Positions 15,916-24,223 of a stretch of DNA of 64,000 bases are shown piece after piece. The notes beneath the pieces were generated by a model. It saw nothing but the letters and a program-made list of their open reading frames with translations, had not been told where the DNA came from and searched no databases. The stretch covers positions 6,067 through 70,066 of the forward strand of contig JBOHRQ010000007.1 of the NCBI GenBank assembly GCA_050732875.1, in the 5' to 3' direction. The position numbers and the translations under genes were made by a program. Origin of the DNA: DASRVA01 sp050732875 (GTDB lineage: Bacteria; Gemmatimonadota; Gemmatimonadetes; JACCXV01; JAHWKZ01). How positions within the stretch are numbered: position 1 is the first letter of the stretch; every line of letters starts with the position of its first letter.

Positions 15916-17099
15916 GGGGTCCCTCCCTCAGGCAGGCGCCCCTTGAGCCCTTCTTTGGTAACAGGCTTTCCCTCTTCGATCATCTGACGCGCCGCGTCCG
16001 CCTGCCCCCAGGTGTTCCAGAGCAGAACTCCCCGCACACGGTTGTTCGCGAGGTAGTAGACCACTCCTTCCCGAAAAGGCTCCTTCCAATCCGCGTACGT
16101 GTCGTGCCGGGCATCCACCGATCCCACGGCCTCGAACCCCAGATCGAAGAGATCGGAATAGAAGAAGGGGAGACGGTGGTACGGGCTGGCTCCGCCTGTC
16201 ATGGCGAGCCCGGCCGCGCGCCCCATCGCGTTGGCGTTGTCCTCGTGCTCCACACGGATCCGCACGCCGAGGACCGACTGCTGGAAGCTCGCGACGTCGC
16301 CCGCCGCGTAGACGTCGGTCCGGCTCGTGCGCAGCAGCTCGTCGACCTCGATGCCGTCCCCGATCTCGAGGCCCGCATCTCGTGCCAGCTCGACGTTCGG
16401 GCGGATGCCGATTCCGACCACCCCGACGTCCGCCTCGAGCTCGTCTCCGCCGTCGCGCAGAACGGCCACCTTTTCTCCCCTCTCCTCCAGCTCCACGTGC
16501 CCTCCCCCCCGCACCATTACGCCCTGCTCCTGGTAGTACTCGACCAGGAAGTGCGAGAGATCGGGGGGAAACAGCTGCGTGCCCAGGCCGTTTCCGCCGA
16601 CGAACATCACGACCTCACGGCCTTGCATGCGGAGCGCCGCGGCGATCTCCATCCCGATGAACCCACCCCCCACGACAGCGAACCGAAGCGGCTCCGCCGC
16701 GAGATCGCGAAGACGGTGGTAATCGTCCACGGTACGGTAGGTGAGGATCCGCTCTCCGGAACCGCGCAGGCGGCGCGGCGTGCCGCCGGTCGCGATCAGC
16801 AGCTTTCCGTAGCCGTACACGGCGCCCTGATCGTCGGTCACGCTTTTGTCCTGGAGGTCGATCCGCTGGATCCTTCGTCCTAGATAGAGGTCCGCTCCCG
16901 TGCCCTCGGTTTCCCGCCATATGCCGGACTCGGGTTCTCCCTTCCAGAGGGCCTTGCTGAGGGGCGGCCGGTCGTAGGGCGGGTGGGGTTCGGACCCGAC
17001 CACGGCGATCGTGCCCTCGGAGTCGGCCTCGCGGATGCCATGCATCGCCGCGTCGGCGGTCATTCCACCACCGATGATAAGGTAATCATAGTTAGGCAT
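15912..17099 (-). CDS. FAD-dependent pyridine-nucleotide oxidoreductase (ferredoxin/rubredoxin reductase type)
   Basis: A 395-residue flavoprotein. The N-terminal FAD-binding motif is DYLIIGGGMTADAA, the NAD(P) motif RFAVVGGGFIGMEIAAALR, and the second FAD motif TDVYAAGDVASFQQ. The interdomain segment YDRPPLSKALWKGE is typical of ferredoxin-reductase-like enzymes of oxygenase chains and AIF-type proteins. Its partner redox protein is not evident here. It begins a leftward unit with the Crp/Fnr regulator (GTGA overlap) under a near-consensus sigma-70 promoter with a GGAGGGG ribosome site. Confidence 0.9.
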   Translation of the reverse strand: MPNYDYLIIGGGMTADAAMHGIREADSEGTIAVVGSEPHPPYDRPPLSKALWKGEPESGIWRETEGTGADLYLGRRIQRIDLQDKSVTDDQGAVYGYGKLLIATGGTPRRLRGSGERILTYRTVDDYHRLRDLAAEPLRFAVVGGGFIGMEIAAALRMQGREVVMFVGGNGLGTQLFPPDLSHFLVEYYQEQGVMVRGGGHVELEERGEKVAVLRDGGDELEADVGVVGIGIRPNVELARDAGLEIGDGIEVDELLRTSRTDVYAAGDVASFQQSVLGVRIRVEHEDNANAMGRAAGLAMTGGASPYHRLPFFYSDLFDLGFEAVGSVDARHDTYADWKEPFREGVVYYLANNRVRGVLLWNTWGQADAARQMIEEGKPVTKEGLKGRLPEGGTP

Positions 17100-17132
17100 C
17101 GGTCCCCTCCATACGGAAGTTGAGTTATAGTT

Positions 17133-17161
17133 ATGATATGTGAAACTTATTTAAATGTCAA
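17133..17161 (-). promoter_or_regulatory. Near-consensus sigma-70 promoter for the oxidoreductase-regulator unit
   Basis: On the minus strand: TTGACA (17161-17156), a 17-base AT-rich spacer, and TATCAT (17138-17133), 11 of 12 consensus positions with optimal spacing. It lies in an AT-rich patch within very GC-rich DNA and is followed by a leader of about 25 bases, GGAGGGG and the ATG at 17099. Confidence 0.8.
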
Positions 17162-17298
17162 CCCGGTCTCGTGTCTCTCAGGTAGAACTGACGCTGACCG
17201 CGCAATCGAACAAGTCGAGCCACTGGTGGGCGGCGGAGCGCCCCGAGCCTCGTCAGCTCGCTTTGCCCGACGCTGCCCGGCACGATATCCTTTCGGCC

Positions 17299-17628
17299 AT
17301 GCCCACCCCCAGCTACACGATCCGCCGCTACACCGGCACGGGCGCCGAGGAGGCAGGAGCCCTGTTCGCCCTGCCGAGCCATGGCCAGGTCGCCCTCCAT
17401 ACCCAGGACGAGGCACTCGTCGATCTTCTGGCAGCGAAGGGGATCCTCCATCCCGTGCGGCCGCCGCTCCTCGACGCGGGTGGAGACGACGTTCACGGCA
17501 GTTATCGGATCCGGCCCCAGATCAACTTCTTCTTCGCCCCCCCCATCGAGGACGTGGCCGAGGCGATCCGCGAAGCGGCCGGGGAGGACGGCTTCACGGT
17601 GACCGAAGCCGTTCCGGCGGCACGCTGA
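17299..17628 (+). CDS. Hypothetical protein, 109 residues
   Basis: A soluble protein beginning MPTPSYTIRRYTGTGAEEAG. It has no signal peptide or membrane helix. The sequence has alternating strand/helix character, with HGQVALHTQDEALVDLLAAK and INFFFAPPIEDVAEAIREAA, suggesting a small ferredoxin-like alpha/beta fold. No family is recognised. An upstream extension to 17155 would overlap the divergent promoter and reads as non-coding. It lies upstream of the ABC exporter on the same strand and may share its transcript. Confidence 0.65.
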   Translation: MPTPSYTIRRYTGTGAEEAGALFALPSHGQVALHTQDEALVDLLAAKGILHPVRPPLLDAGGDDVHGSYRIRPQINFFFAPPIEDVAEAIREAAGEDGFTVTEAVPAAR

Positions 17629-17644
17629 TTCCCTTTTTGACGTC

Positions 17645-17689
17645 GCGGAGGTCCTGACGGCCGCGGAGGTCCTCACGGAAGCGGAGGTC
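17645..17689 (+). repeat. Tandem 18-base repeat carrying three Shine-Dalgarno-like cores
   Basis: GCGGAGGTCCTGACGGCC, then GCGGAGGTCCTCACGGAA, then GCGGAGGTC: two and a half units with a period of 18. Each unit contains GGAGGT, a near-perfect ribosome-binding core. In the exporter's frame it reads as AEVLT repeats. It lies exactly where the ABC ATPase start is expected but no ATG, GTG or TTG is available. Confidence 0.75.
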
Positions 17690-17794
17690 TGGCGCTCGCC
17701 GGCGGATTCCGGCCACGACGCCCCGGCCGTCGCGCTGGCGGGCGTCACCAAGCGCTATGGCGATGTCCTCGCGGTCCACGACCTGGACCTGGTC

Positions 17795-18677
<883 letters not shown>

Positions 18678-18685
<8 letters not shown>

Positions 18686-19970
18686 CGCGTGGGTGATCCT
18701 GCGGCGCGAGTTCCGCGCCTTCGTCCGCTCGCGCGCCTATTTGCTCGGAACCCTCTTCGGGCCCTTCATGATCGCCCTGCTCTTCGTGCTGCCGGTCTGG
18801 TTCATGAGCCGGAGCGGCGAGCGCCACGTGGCCATCGTCGACGGGACGGGCCGGGGGATAGGCGCGGCCGTCCAGGCCGCGCTCAACGAGCCGCCTGCAA
18901 TCGAAGGCGCTGAGCCGGAGCAGGATCGGTACCGGATCGAGATCGTCGACATCGGACGCTTGCGGCGAGAGATTCCCGACACGCTGCTCACCGATCTGCA
19001 GCGCCGTGTGGCGGCCGACTCGCTGGACGGCTTCCTGTGGCTCCCGGCGGGGATCCTGACCAGCTCCGAAGCCCGCTACGTCGGAGAGAACGCGACCAGC
19101 TTCGGCGAGATGGGAGAGCTGCGCGCGGCCGTCCAGCGCGCGGTCCAGGTCTCGCGGCTCCGCGGCGCGGGCATCGACCCCCGCGCGGTGGGGGCGGCCT
19201 TCCGCCCCGTTGAGCTCGAGGTGAGAAAGCCTAAGGGGGGCGCCGCGGCCGGCACGCCCGACGCGCTCATCGTGCTGGCCCAGTTCATGAGCTTCATCAC
19301 CTACTTCCTGATCATCATCTACGGCTACGCGGTCGCGCGCGGGGTTCAGGAGGAGAAGCGCGATCGGATCGTGGAGATCCTGATGAGCTCGGTCAGGCCG
19401 CAGGCGCTCATGACCGGCAAGGTCCTCGGCATCGGCGCCGCCGGTCTCCTCCAGATCTCGATCTGGGCCGGCTTCGGTGCGCTCGCGTTCGCGTTCGGCG
19501 ACGACGTCCTGAGCGGGTTCGGGCTGGGGGCTCCGAGCCTCCCCGACGTGCCGCTCCGGGTGTGGCTCATCTTCCTGGGCTGGTTCCTGGGAGGGTTTCT
19601 GCTGTACGCCGCCCTCTACGCCGCGGCCGGCGCGCTCTCGACCTCCGACCTCGAGGTCCAGCAGCTCCAGTTTCCTCTCATGATGCCGCTCATGGTAGGC
19701 TTCTTCATGGTCTTCGCCGTGTTCGACGACCCCGAGGGATCGATCTCGGTAGCGGGCTCGCTGATCCCCTTCACGTCACCGATCGTGATGCCGATCCGGA
19801 CCGCCATGACCCGCGTCCCGCCGCCCGAACTGGCGGCGTCGCTGGCGCTCCTCGCCGTCACGTGCGCCGGGCTCCTCTGGCTGGGCGGGCGGATCTATCG
19901 GGTGTCGGTGCTGGCGACCGGCAGACGGCCCTCGCCCAGGCAGCTCTGGCGGTGGATGCGGGCCGGTTAG
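18678..19970 (+). CDS. ABC-2 type exporter permease (NatB-like)
   Basis: A 430-residue membrane subunit. One N-terminal helix (LFGPFMIALLFVLPVWFM) is followed by a large extracytoplasmic domain (residues about 45-190). Then a bundle of helices follows, with the family-typical RGVQEEKRDRIVEILMSSVR and FPLMMPLMVGFFMVFAVFDD. This layout matches NatB and related sodium or drug exporters. GTG at 18678 starts inside the ATPase gene, so the two are translationally coupled. The substrate cannot be told from the sequence. Confidence 0.87.
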
Positions 19971-20007
19971 GGGCTGCGAGTCCTGAAGTCATTCTTCTTG
20001 GTCCAGA

Positions 20008-20205
20008 CTACTCTGCGGCGCCGACTTGCCATCGACGTCGAAGGGCCTCCACAACCTCCTCATGTGAGATGACACGCCCTGCGTTGGCATCGGCAAGTCC
20101 TCTCTGGATCGACCGAACGACGTAGAGATGATACAGGACGTCGTCGATGGTGCAGTCATCTGGCATGCGATCAAGGAGTTCGCGAACTGTCTGCTTGGTT
20201 TGCAT
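20008..20205 (-). CDS. Small antitoxin-like protein
   Basis: 65 residues: MQTKQTVRELLDRMPDDCTI, then DDVLYHLYVVRSIQRGLADA, ending in a VISHEEVVEALRRRW tail. This pattern (LPDDCT-IED-YHLYVL-I-RGL-G---HEEV) is that of short antitoxin-like proteins found beside RelE/ParE or PIN toxins. No toxin frame lies next to it, so it may be an orphan. It sits at the edge of a patch of lower GC than its neighbours. The longer frame to 20277 lacks support. Confidence 0.6.
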   Translation of the reverse strand: MQTKQTVRELLDRMPDDCTIDDVLYHLYVVRSIQRGLADANAGRVISHEEVVEALRRRWQVGAAE

Positions 20206-20326
20206 GTTTGCCCTTGGTTCATGGCCAATTGCGCGCCGAACGTTAGCTGACGAAGCTTCGCAGAATATGCTATACATGACCGCCCCGGAATTGGAAGCGG
20301 TCCCTCTCCGCGGCGCTGGGAACCAC

Positions 20327-20581
20327 CTAGGCTCCTTGATCTCTCTTTGATTTTCGCTGGCGGCGGATCACTGGAGCCAACGCACGCAAGGTCTCGTTTA
20401 CGGCATCGGCGTCTGGAAAGACATCCAGGACCTCAGGGTCGATCAGCACGATGTTGGTTCCCTCGGCATAGCTTGCAGCGGTCCTGCCACGCACCGCATC
20501 CGAGAAGTCATACTCGGATCGAAGCGTATCCTTGTCCAGGTCGTGCTCGCTTGCCTTAGCTCTGCCTTTCTTCTTCTTCAT
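20327..20581 (-). CDS. BrnA-like antitoxin
   Basis: 84 residues with a lysine-rich N-terminus, then LRSEYDFSDAVRGRTAASYA and IVLIDPEVLDVFPDADAVNE. The EYDFSxAVRG segment, the DPEVLDVF helix and the C-terminal helix match BrnA-type antitoxins, which have a ribbon-helix-helix fold. It starts inside the 3' end of a BrnT-like sequence (26-base overlap), the normal brnTA order. Because the toxin copy is broken, this gene may now be an orphan antitoxin or repressor. Confidence 0.68.
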   Translation of the reverse strand: MKKKKGRAKASEHDLDKDTLRSEYDFSDAVRGRTAASYAEGTNIVLIDPEVLDVFPDADAVNETLRALAPVIRRQRKSKRDQGA

Positions 20582-20760
20582 ACTTCTTTCGTTCGCGCCG
20601 AGTCGCAGGTCGAGCGCTGATCAGCCGGGTTCGATGTGGGCGCTCGGCAAAAGCCACGACAAGCAGTCGGCGCTGTGTGGACATCCCGAGCAAGAGGTAT
20701 CGCTGTTCGCTTTCGGAATGATCGGGATCCAACATCAACAGATTGAGCGGGTCGCCGAAC
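20556..20760 (-). pseudogene. BrnT toxin remnant (C-terminal part only)
   Basis: The frame reads GDPLNLLMLDPDHSESEQRY, LLLGMSTQRRLLVVAFAERP and TRLISARPATRRERKKYEEE, the C-terminal two thirds of the BrnT ribonuclease family. The expected N-terminus (FEWDxxKxxxNxxKHGxSFE-type, with catalytic residues) is missing. Upstream of about 20760 the same frame is nonsense and the DNA encodes a different gene in another frame. The simplest reading is a deletion that joined brnT to the neighbouring gene. Confidence 0.72.
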
Positions 20761-20988
20761 GAGCTGCGCCAGCTTTTCGAGAAGCAGGTCGTCATCGAAA
20801 CGTCCCTGAAGCTGGTTCGGCTGGAGCCCTGCTTCCCTGATCGCATCACCCCACCGCGCCCAGTACTTGCCTTTCCAATCGACTTCCCGAATTCCGGTTT
20901 CGTGAGAAAACCGACGCATTCCGAGTGCTCGGCCGCCGTTCTCTCTTGCGGTCCGTTTGATCTCGGCGAGAATATGAGCCCTCTCCAT
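20578..20988 (-). CDS. Truncated homing-endonuclease-associated-repeat protein, read through into brnT remnant
   Basis: ATG behind AAAGGG opens MERAHILAEIKRTARENGG and MRRFSHETGIREVDWKGKYW, then ARWGDAIREAGLQPNQL. This is the W--WGDA--EAGL pattern of homing-endonuclease-associated repeats, also seen in HNH-linked proteins. After about LAQLV (near 20760) the frame crosses into BrnT sequence in the wrong frame and continues for about 60 unrelated residues. The protein is therefore probably a truncated fusion product. It lies in the same AT-richer islet as the two antitoxin-like genes. Confidence 0.6.
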   Translation of the reverse strand: MERAHILAEIKRTARENGGRALGMRRFSHETGIREVDWKGKYWARWGDAIREAGLQPNQLQGRFDDDLLLEKLAQLVRRPAQSVDVGSRSFRKRTAIPLARDVHTAPTACRGFCRAPTSNPADQRSTCDSARTKEV

Positions 20989-21102
20989 TACTGACCCTTT
21001 GAAGCGAAGTACGTGATCATGTTCTGTTGCCCGACTACTCAGTATTGAGCCCATCGATCTCCGCATCAAGTCCCTGCGCGAAGCCGTTCTCCTTGGGAGG
21101 TG

Positions 21103-23184
21103 TCACCCGCCCTTCAGCCGCTCCACCGCCCCTTCCTCCCCCATCACCACCAGCACGTCGCCGCGCCGCAACACCGTGTCTGCGCGCGGGGCGACGCGCG
21201 TCTCCTGGCCGGTCGCGTCGATTCGCTGGATCGCGATCACGCTGATCCCATAACGCTCCCGGAGCCCCGTTTCCCGCAGCGGCCGCCCGACCATCTCGTG
21301 CGGCACCGGCAGCTTCGACATCTGCTCGTGGGCCGGCAGCTCGAAGTAGTCGAAGCCGGCCCCCTCGACGGTGCGGATCTTGGCCAGGAGCGCGTTCCGG
21401 CGCAGGATCTCGCGGTCGAAGGCGCCCAGCACGTCGCGGCGCGTCACGATCCCCTGGAAGCGTCGCTCCTCGGGGTCGTCGACCACCGGGAGCTGGCCGA
21501 GGTCGCGGAACCAGAGCTTTTCGTTCACCTCGACCAGCGAGTCGTTGGGCGTGACAACGGGAATCTCGGTGACGAGGTCGGCGGCGATCACGAGCGGCCC
21601 GTAACCGTCCCCTCCGAGCACGCGCTTCAAGGAATGCAGCTCGACGATCCCCAGCAGCCGCCCCTCCCCGTCTCCGACGTAGATCTGGAGCGCGCGCGAA
21701 TCCTGGAAGACCTCGACGATCCGCTCGAATGGCATTCCGGCCGGATAGAGGGGCACGTCGGTCAGCATGATGTCGCGCACCACGAGGGAGCGCATGAGCC
21801 GCTCCTGCGCAGTTCCCTCCCAGCGCATCCCGCGCCGGCGCAGCTCCTCGGTGTAGATCGACGTCCGGCGGATCGTCCTCGCCGTCCAGAACGCCATGAC
21901 CGAGGTCAGCATGAGCGGCAGCACGATCTCGTAGTTCTGGGTCAGCTCGAAGACCATCAGGATCGCCAGGAGCGGGGCGTGGGTCGTTCCCGCGATGACT
22001 CCCCCCATGCCGGCCAGGGCATACGCGCCGGCGGTTGCGGTCTCGCCGGGCACCGCCTGGTGGAGGCCGGCGCCGAACACGCCTCCCAGCATGGCCCCCA
22101 GGAACATCGTCGCGGTGAACAACCCGCCCGAACCGCCCGAGGCCAGCGTCGCGGTCGTGGCCAGCAGCTTGAGGAAGAACAGGATCGCCATGAGTCCCAG
22201 CGCCACCCCGCCCGCCAGGACCAGGTTGATGCCCTCGTAGCCGTTCCCGAGGACGTACGGCGAGGCGAGCGCGAGGAGTCCGACCACGAGGCCCCCGAGG
22301 GGCGTGCGGACGAGGCTCGGCAGCTTGAACCGGTTCCACAGCGCGTACATCCGCTCCATCGTCACCTGGAAGAGGACGCTCGCCAGCCCGGCCAGGAAGC
22401 CGAGCGCGAGGTAGGGGACGATCTCGACGGCCGAGACCATCGCGTATTCGGCGCCCGGAGCGTAGATCGGCCCCGGACCCACGAAGAAGCGGGTCACGAT
22501 GGTCGAGATCGCGGCCGCCACGATCGCCGGCCCGAAGAAGGCCATGTTGAAGGAGCCGATGATGACTTCCATGACGAACAACGCCCCCGCGATCGGGGTG
22601 TTGTAGGCGGCCGCGAACCCGGCCGCGATCCCGGCCGCCACCAGGATGCGAACGCGCTCCTCCGAGAAGCGGAACGAGCGGCCCACCCGCGAGCCGAGCG
22701 CGGCCGCGATCTGCCCCATCGGTCCCTCGCGCCCGACCGCGCCACCCGAGGCCAGCGTCATGAGCGAGGCCGTTGCCCGCTCGAGGGACCGCCCGAGCCG
22801 GATCGTGTGGCCGCCGAGCGAGATGACCTCGAGGATCTCCGGGAAGCCCCCCGCGTCGCCCCGGCGGAGGGCGAACAGCCCGGCCAGCGCCGCCGCCAGG
22901 GCTCCGCCCAGGACGGGGACGACGACCCGCAGCCAGAGGGGCGCGTCGGTAGCCACCGAGACGATGTCCCCGGCCTGTCCCCAGAACCCGTGCACGGCCA
23001 GGTCGAAGAGCCAGCGGAACCCGGCGCCGGCGAGACCGCCCAGGAGCCCCACCAGGCAGACGGCGGTGAAGAAGAGCGCGTTCTCGTTGTCGGCGAAGAG
23101 GACACGCAGGCGTCGGACGAAGACGCGCATCGGCAGGCCGATCACGCGCAGGAGGGTGTACCTGCGGGGGAGGCGGAGCGTCAC
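21103..23184 (-). CDS. CLC-family chloride channel/exchanger with CBS and TrkA-C domains
   Basis: A 693-residue membrane protein. The CLC core carries GGFPEILE (first selectivity segment, GGF in place of the usual GSGI), GGAVGREGPMGQ with the gating Glu, and SGGSGGLFTATMFLGAMLGG. About 11 helices are visible. A CBS pair (residues about 455-580) follows, then a C-terminal TrkA-C/RCK-type domain ending RADTVLRRGDVLVVMGEEGA. The cytoplasmic domains suggest nucleotide or ligand control of anion flux. Whether it is a channel or a proton-coupled exchanger is not settled by sequence alone. Confidence 0.93.
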   Translation of the reverse strand: MTLRLPRRYTLLRVIGLPMRVFVRRLRVLFADNENALFFTAVCLVGLLGGLAGAGFRWLFDLAVHGFWGQAGDIVSVATDAPLWLRVVVPVLGGALAAALAGLFALRRGDAGGFPEILEVISLGGHTIRLGRSLERATASLMTLASGGAVGREGPMGQIAAALGSRVGRSFRFSEERVRILVAAGIAAGFAAAYNTPIAGALFVMEVIIGSFNMAFFGPAIVAAAISTIVTRFFVGPGPIYAPGAEYAMVSAVEIVPYLALGFLAGLASVLFQVTMERMYALWNRFKLPSLVRTPLGGLVVGLLALASPYVLGNGYEGINLVLAGGVALGLMAILFFLKLLATTATLASGGSGGLFTATMFLGAMLGGVFGAGLHQAVPGETATAGAYALAGMGGVIAGTTHAPLLAILMVFELTQNYEIVLPLMLTSVMAFWTARTIRRTSIYTEELRRRGMRWEGTAQERLMRSLVVRDIMLTDVPLYPAGMPFERIVEVFQDSRALQIYVGDGEGRLLGIVELHSLKRVLGGDGYGPLVIAADLVTEIPVVTPNDSLVEVNEKLWFRDLGQLPVVDDPEERRFQGIVTRRDVLGAFDREILRRNALLAKIRTVEGAGFDYFELPAHEQMSKLPVPHEMVGRPLRETGLRERYGISVIAIQRIDATGQETRVAPRADTVLRRGDVLVVMGEEGAVERLKGG

Positions 23185-23245
23185 GCGGCTACGATAGCGT
23201 TCTCCGCGACGCCGGTGCTACGCCGCCGGTCTCAGCCGACGAGGC

Positions 23246-23866
23246 TCAGGCCTTTCGCGTAGCCTTTCGCCGCTGGTAGCGGCGCTGCTTGGCGCGGTTG
23301 CCGCAATCGCTCATTTCGCACCAGCGACGGCTCCGGTTCCGGCTCTCGTCGACGAAGACCCACCCGCAATGGTCGCCGGAGCACTTCTTGACCCGCTCGA
23401 GCTGCTCCGAGGCGAGCAGGTCGGCGGCGTCGGCGGCGAGGACCCAGAGGATCCGGTCCACCCGCCTCTCGTCCTCGACGATCTCCCAGTCGAAGTGCCC
23501 GTCGTGCGGCACCAGTCGCTGATGGGCGAGCGCCTCGGCCACCTCGCGGTTCAGGATCGCCCGATCGCCGGCTTTCGTCGCCTCGCCTCGCCCGATAGCG
23601 TCGAGAATCCGGAAGAGGGCCTCGCGGAACTCGATCGCCCGCGCGTGGACGCGCCTCGCTTCCCGCGGGTCGGCGGCGGCCAGATCGAGCAGTCGTCCCG
23701 CCTCGTCCTCGTCGATCACCCCGGCGTACGTGCCCCACCGCGCGAGATCCCCATAGTCCTGGACCCGATCCGGCGGTGAGCTCCGCTGGCCGCCCTCGGT
23801 GTTGACGAAGTCGAGGCTGGAGCGCCCCCCGATCAGGGAAAGTCCGGTCAGCCGGTCCTCGGCCAT
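23246..23866 (-). CDS. CGNR zinc-finger (ABATE domain) putative regulator
   Basis: A 206-residue protein. The N-terminal ABATE-type helical domain begins GGRSSLDFVNTEG. The C-terminal zinc finger has Cys residues in KCSGDHCGWVFVDES and in RWCEMSDCGNRAKQRRY, which contains the eponymous CGNR. The basic tail suits DNA binding. ATG follows GGAGGAGCG. These proteins are generally treated as stress-induced regulators; here it is divergent from an EamA exporter over a promoter region with inverted repeats, which suggests control of that exporter. Confidence 0.9.
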   Translation of the reverse strand: MAEDRLTGLSLIGGRSSLDFVNTEGGQRSSPPDRVQDYGDLARWGTYAGVIDEDEAGRLLDLAAADPREARRVHARAIEFREALFRILDAIGRGEATKAGDRAILNREVAEALAHQRLVPHDGHFDWEIVEDERRVDRILWVLAADAADLLASEQLERVKKCSGDHCGWVFVDESRNRSRRWCEMSDCGNRAKQRRYQRRKATRKA

Positions 23867-23900
23867 CGCTCCTCCGGGGTTTCATCGCGCGACATCAAAA

Positions 23901-23928
23901 TAACCTCCATAGAATACTTGACAGGTTA
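23901..23928. promoter_or_regulatory. Inverted repeat TAACCT/AGGTTA, candidate operator
   Basis: TAACCT (23901-23906) and AGGTTA (23923-23928) form a perfect 6-base dyad with a 16-base gap. It overlaps the -35 box of the rightward promoter and lies just upstream of the CGNR gene. A second dyad, GCCGG-TTAT-CCGGC (23966-23979), lies in the leader. Both are candidate sites for the CGNR regulator. This is inferred from symmetry and place only. Confidence 0.45.
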
Positions 23929-23944
23929 CACAGCCGTCTATAAT
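23918..23944 (+). promoter_or_regulatory. Sigma-70-like promoter for the small ORF-EamA unit
   Basis: TTGACA (23918-23923) and TATAAT (23939-23944) are both perfect hexamers, but the spacer is only 15 bases, shorter than the optimum 17. Such a promoter may depend on an activator that twists the DNA, in keeping with the overlapping dyad. Confidence 0.6.
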
Positions 23945-24028
23945 TTCACCAGCAAAACTAATTTAGCCGGTTATCCGGCGCACGTCAACCGGGGTATCCG
24001 TTGCCCCGCCGAAGGTTCTGGAGGTCAC

Positions 24029-24223
24029 ATGCGCGCCTGGCTACACCCCATTCTCGACCGTCTCTGGCTCGGCCTCGTCCCTGTCGACGCCGATTTCGGC
24101 CGCCGCAAGCCGCTCGCGGAGAAGGACAGCACATATGCCGCGAAGGTCCAGGCCGAGCCGCGCCCGCCGGCGCGCGAGACGGAGTGGATCCCGAGGTCGA
24201 TCCTCTACGGACCTCAGCTCTGA
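24029..24223 (+). CDS. Small hypothetical protein coupled to the EamA exporter
   Basis: 64 residues opening MRAWLHPILDRLWLGLVPVD and ending EWIPRSILYGPQL. ATG is preceded by GGAGGTCAC, a strong ribosome site. Its stop overlaps the next start (TGATG), so translation of the exporter would be coupled to it. No family is recognised. The N-terminal 18 residues form a hydrophobic amphipathic helix; the rest is charged. It could be a real small protein or a leader ORF. Confidence 0.55.
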   Translation: MRAWLHPILDRLWLGLVPVDADFGRRKPLAEKDSTYAAKVQAEPRPPARETEWIPRSILYGPQL

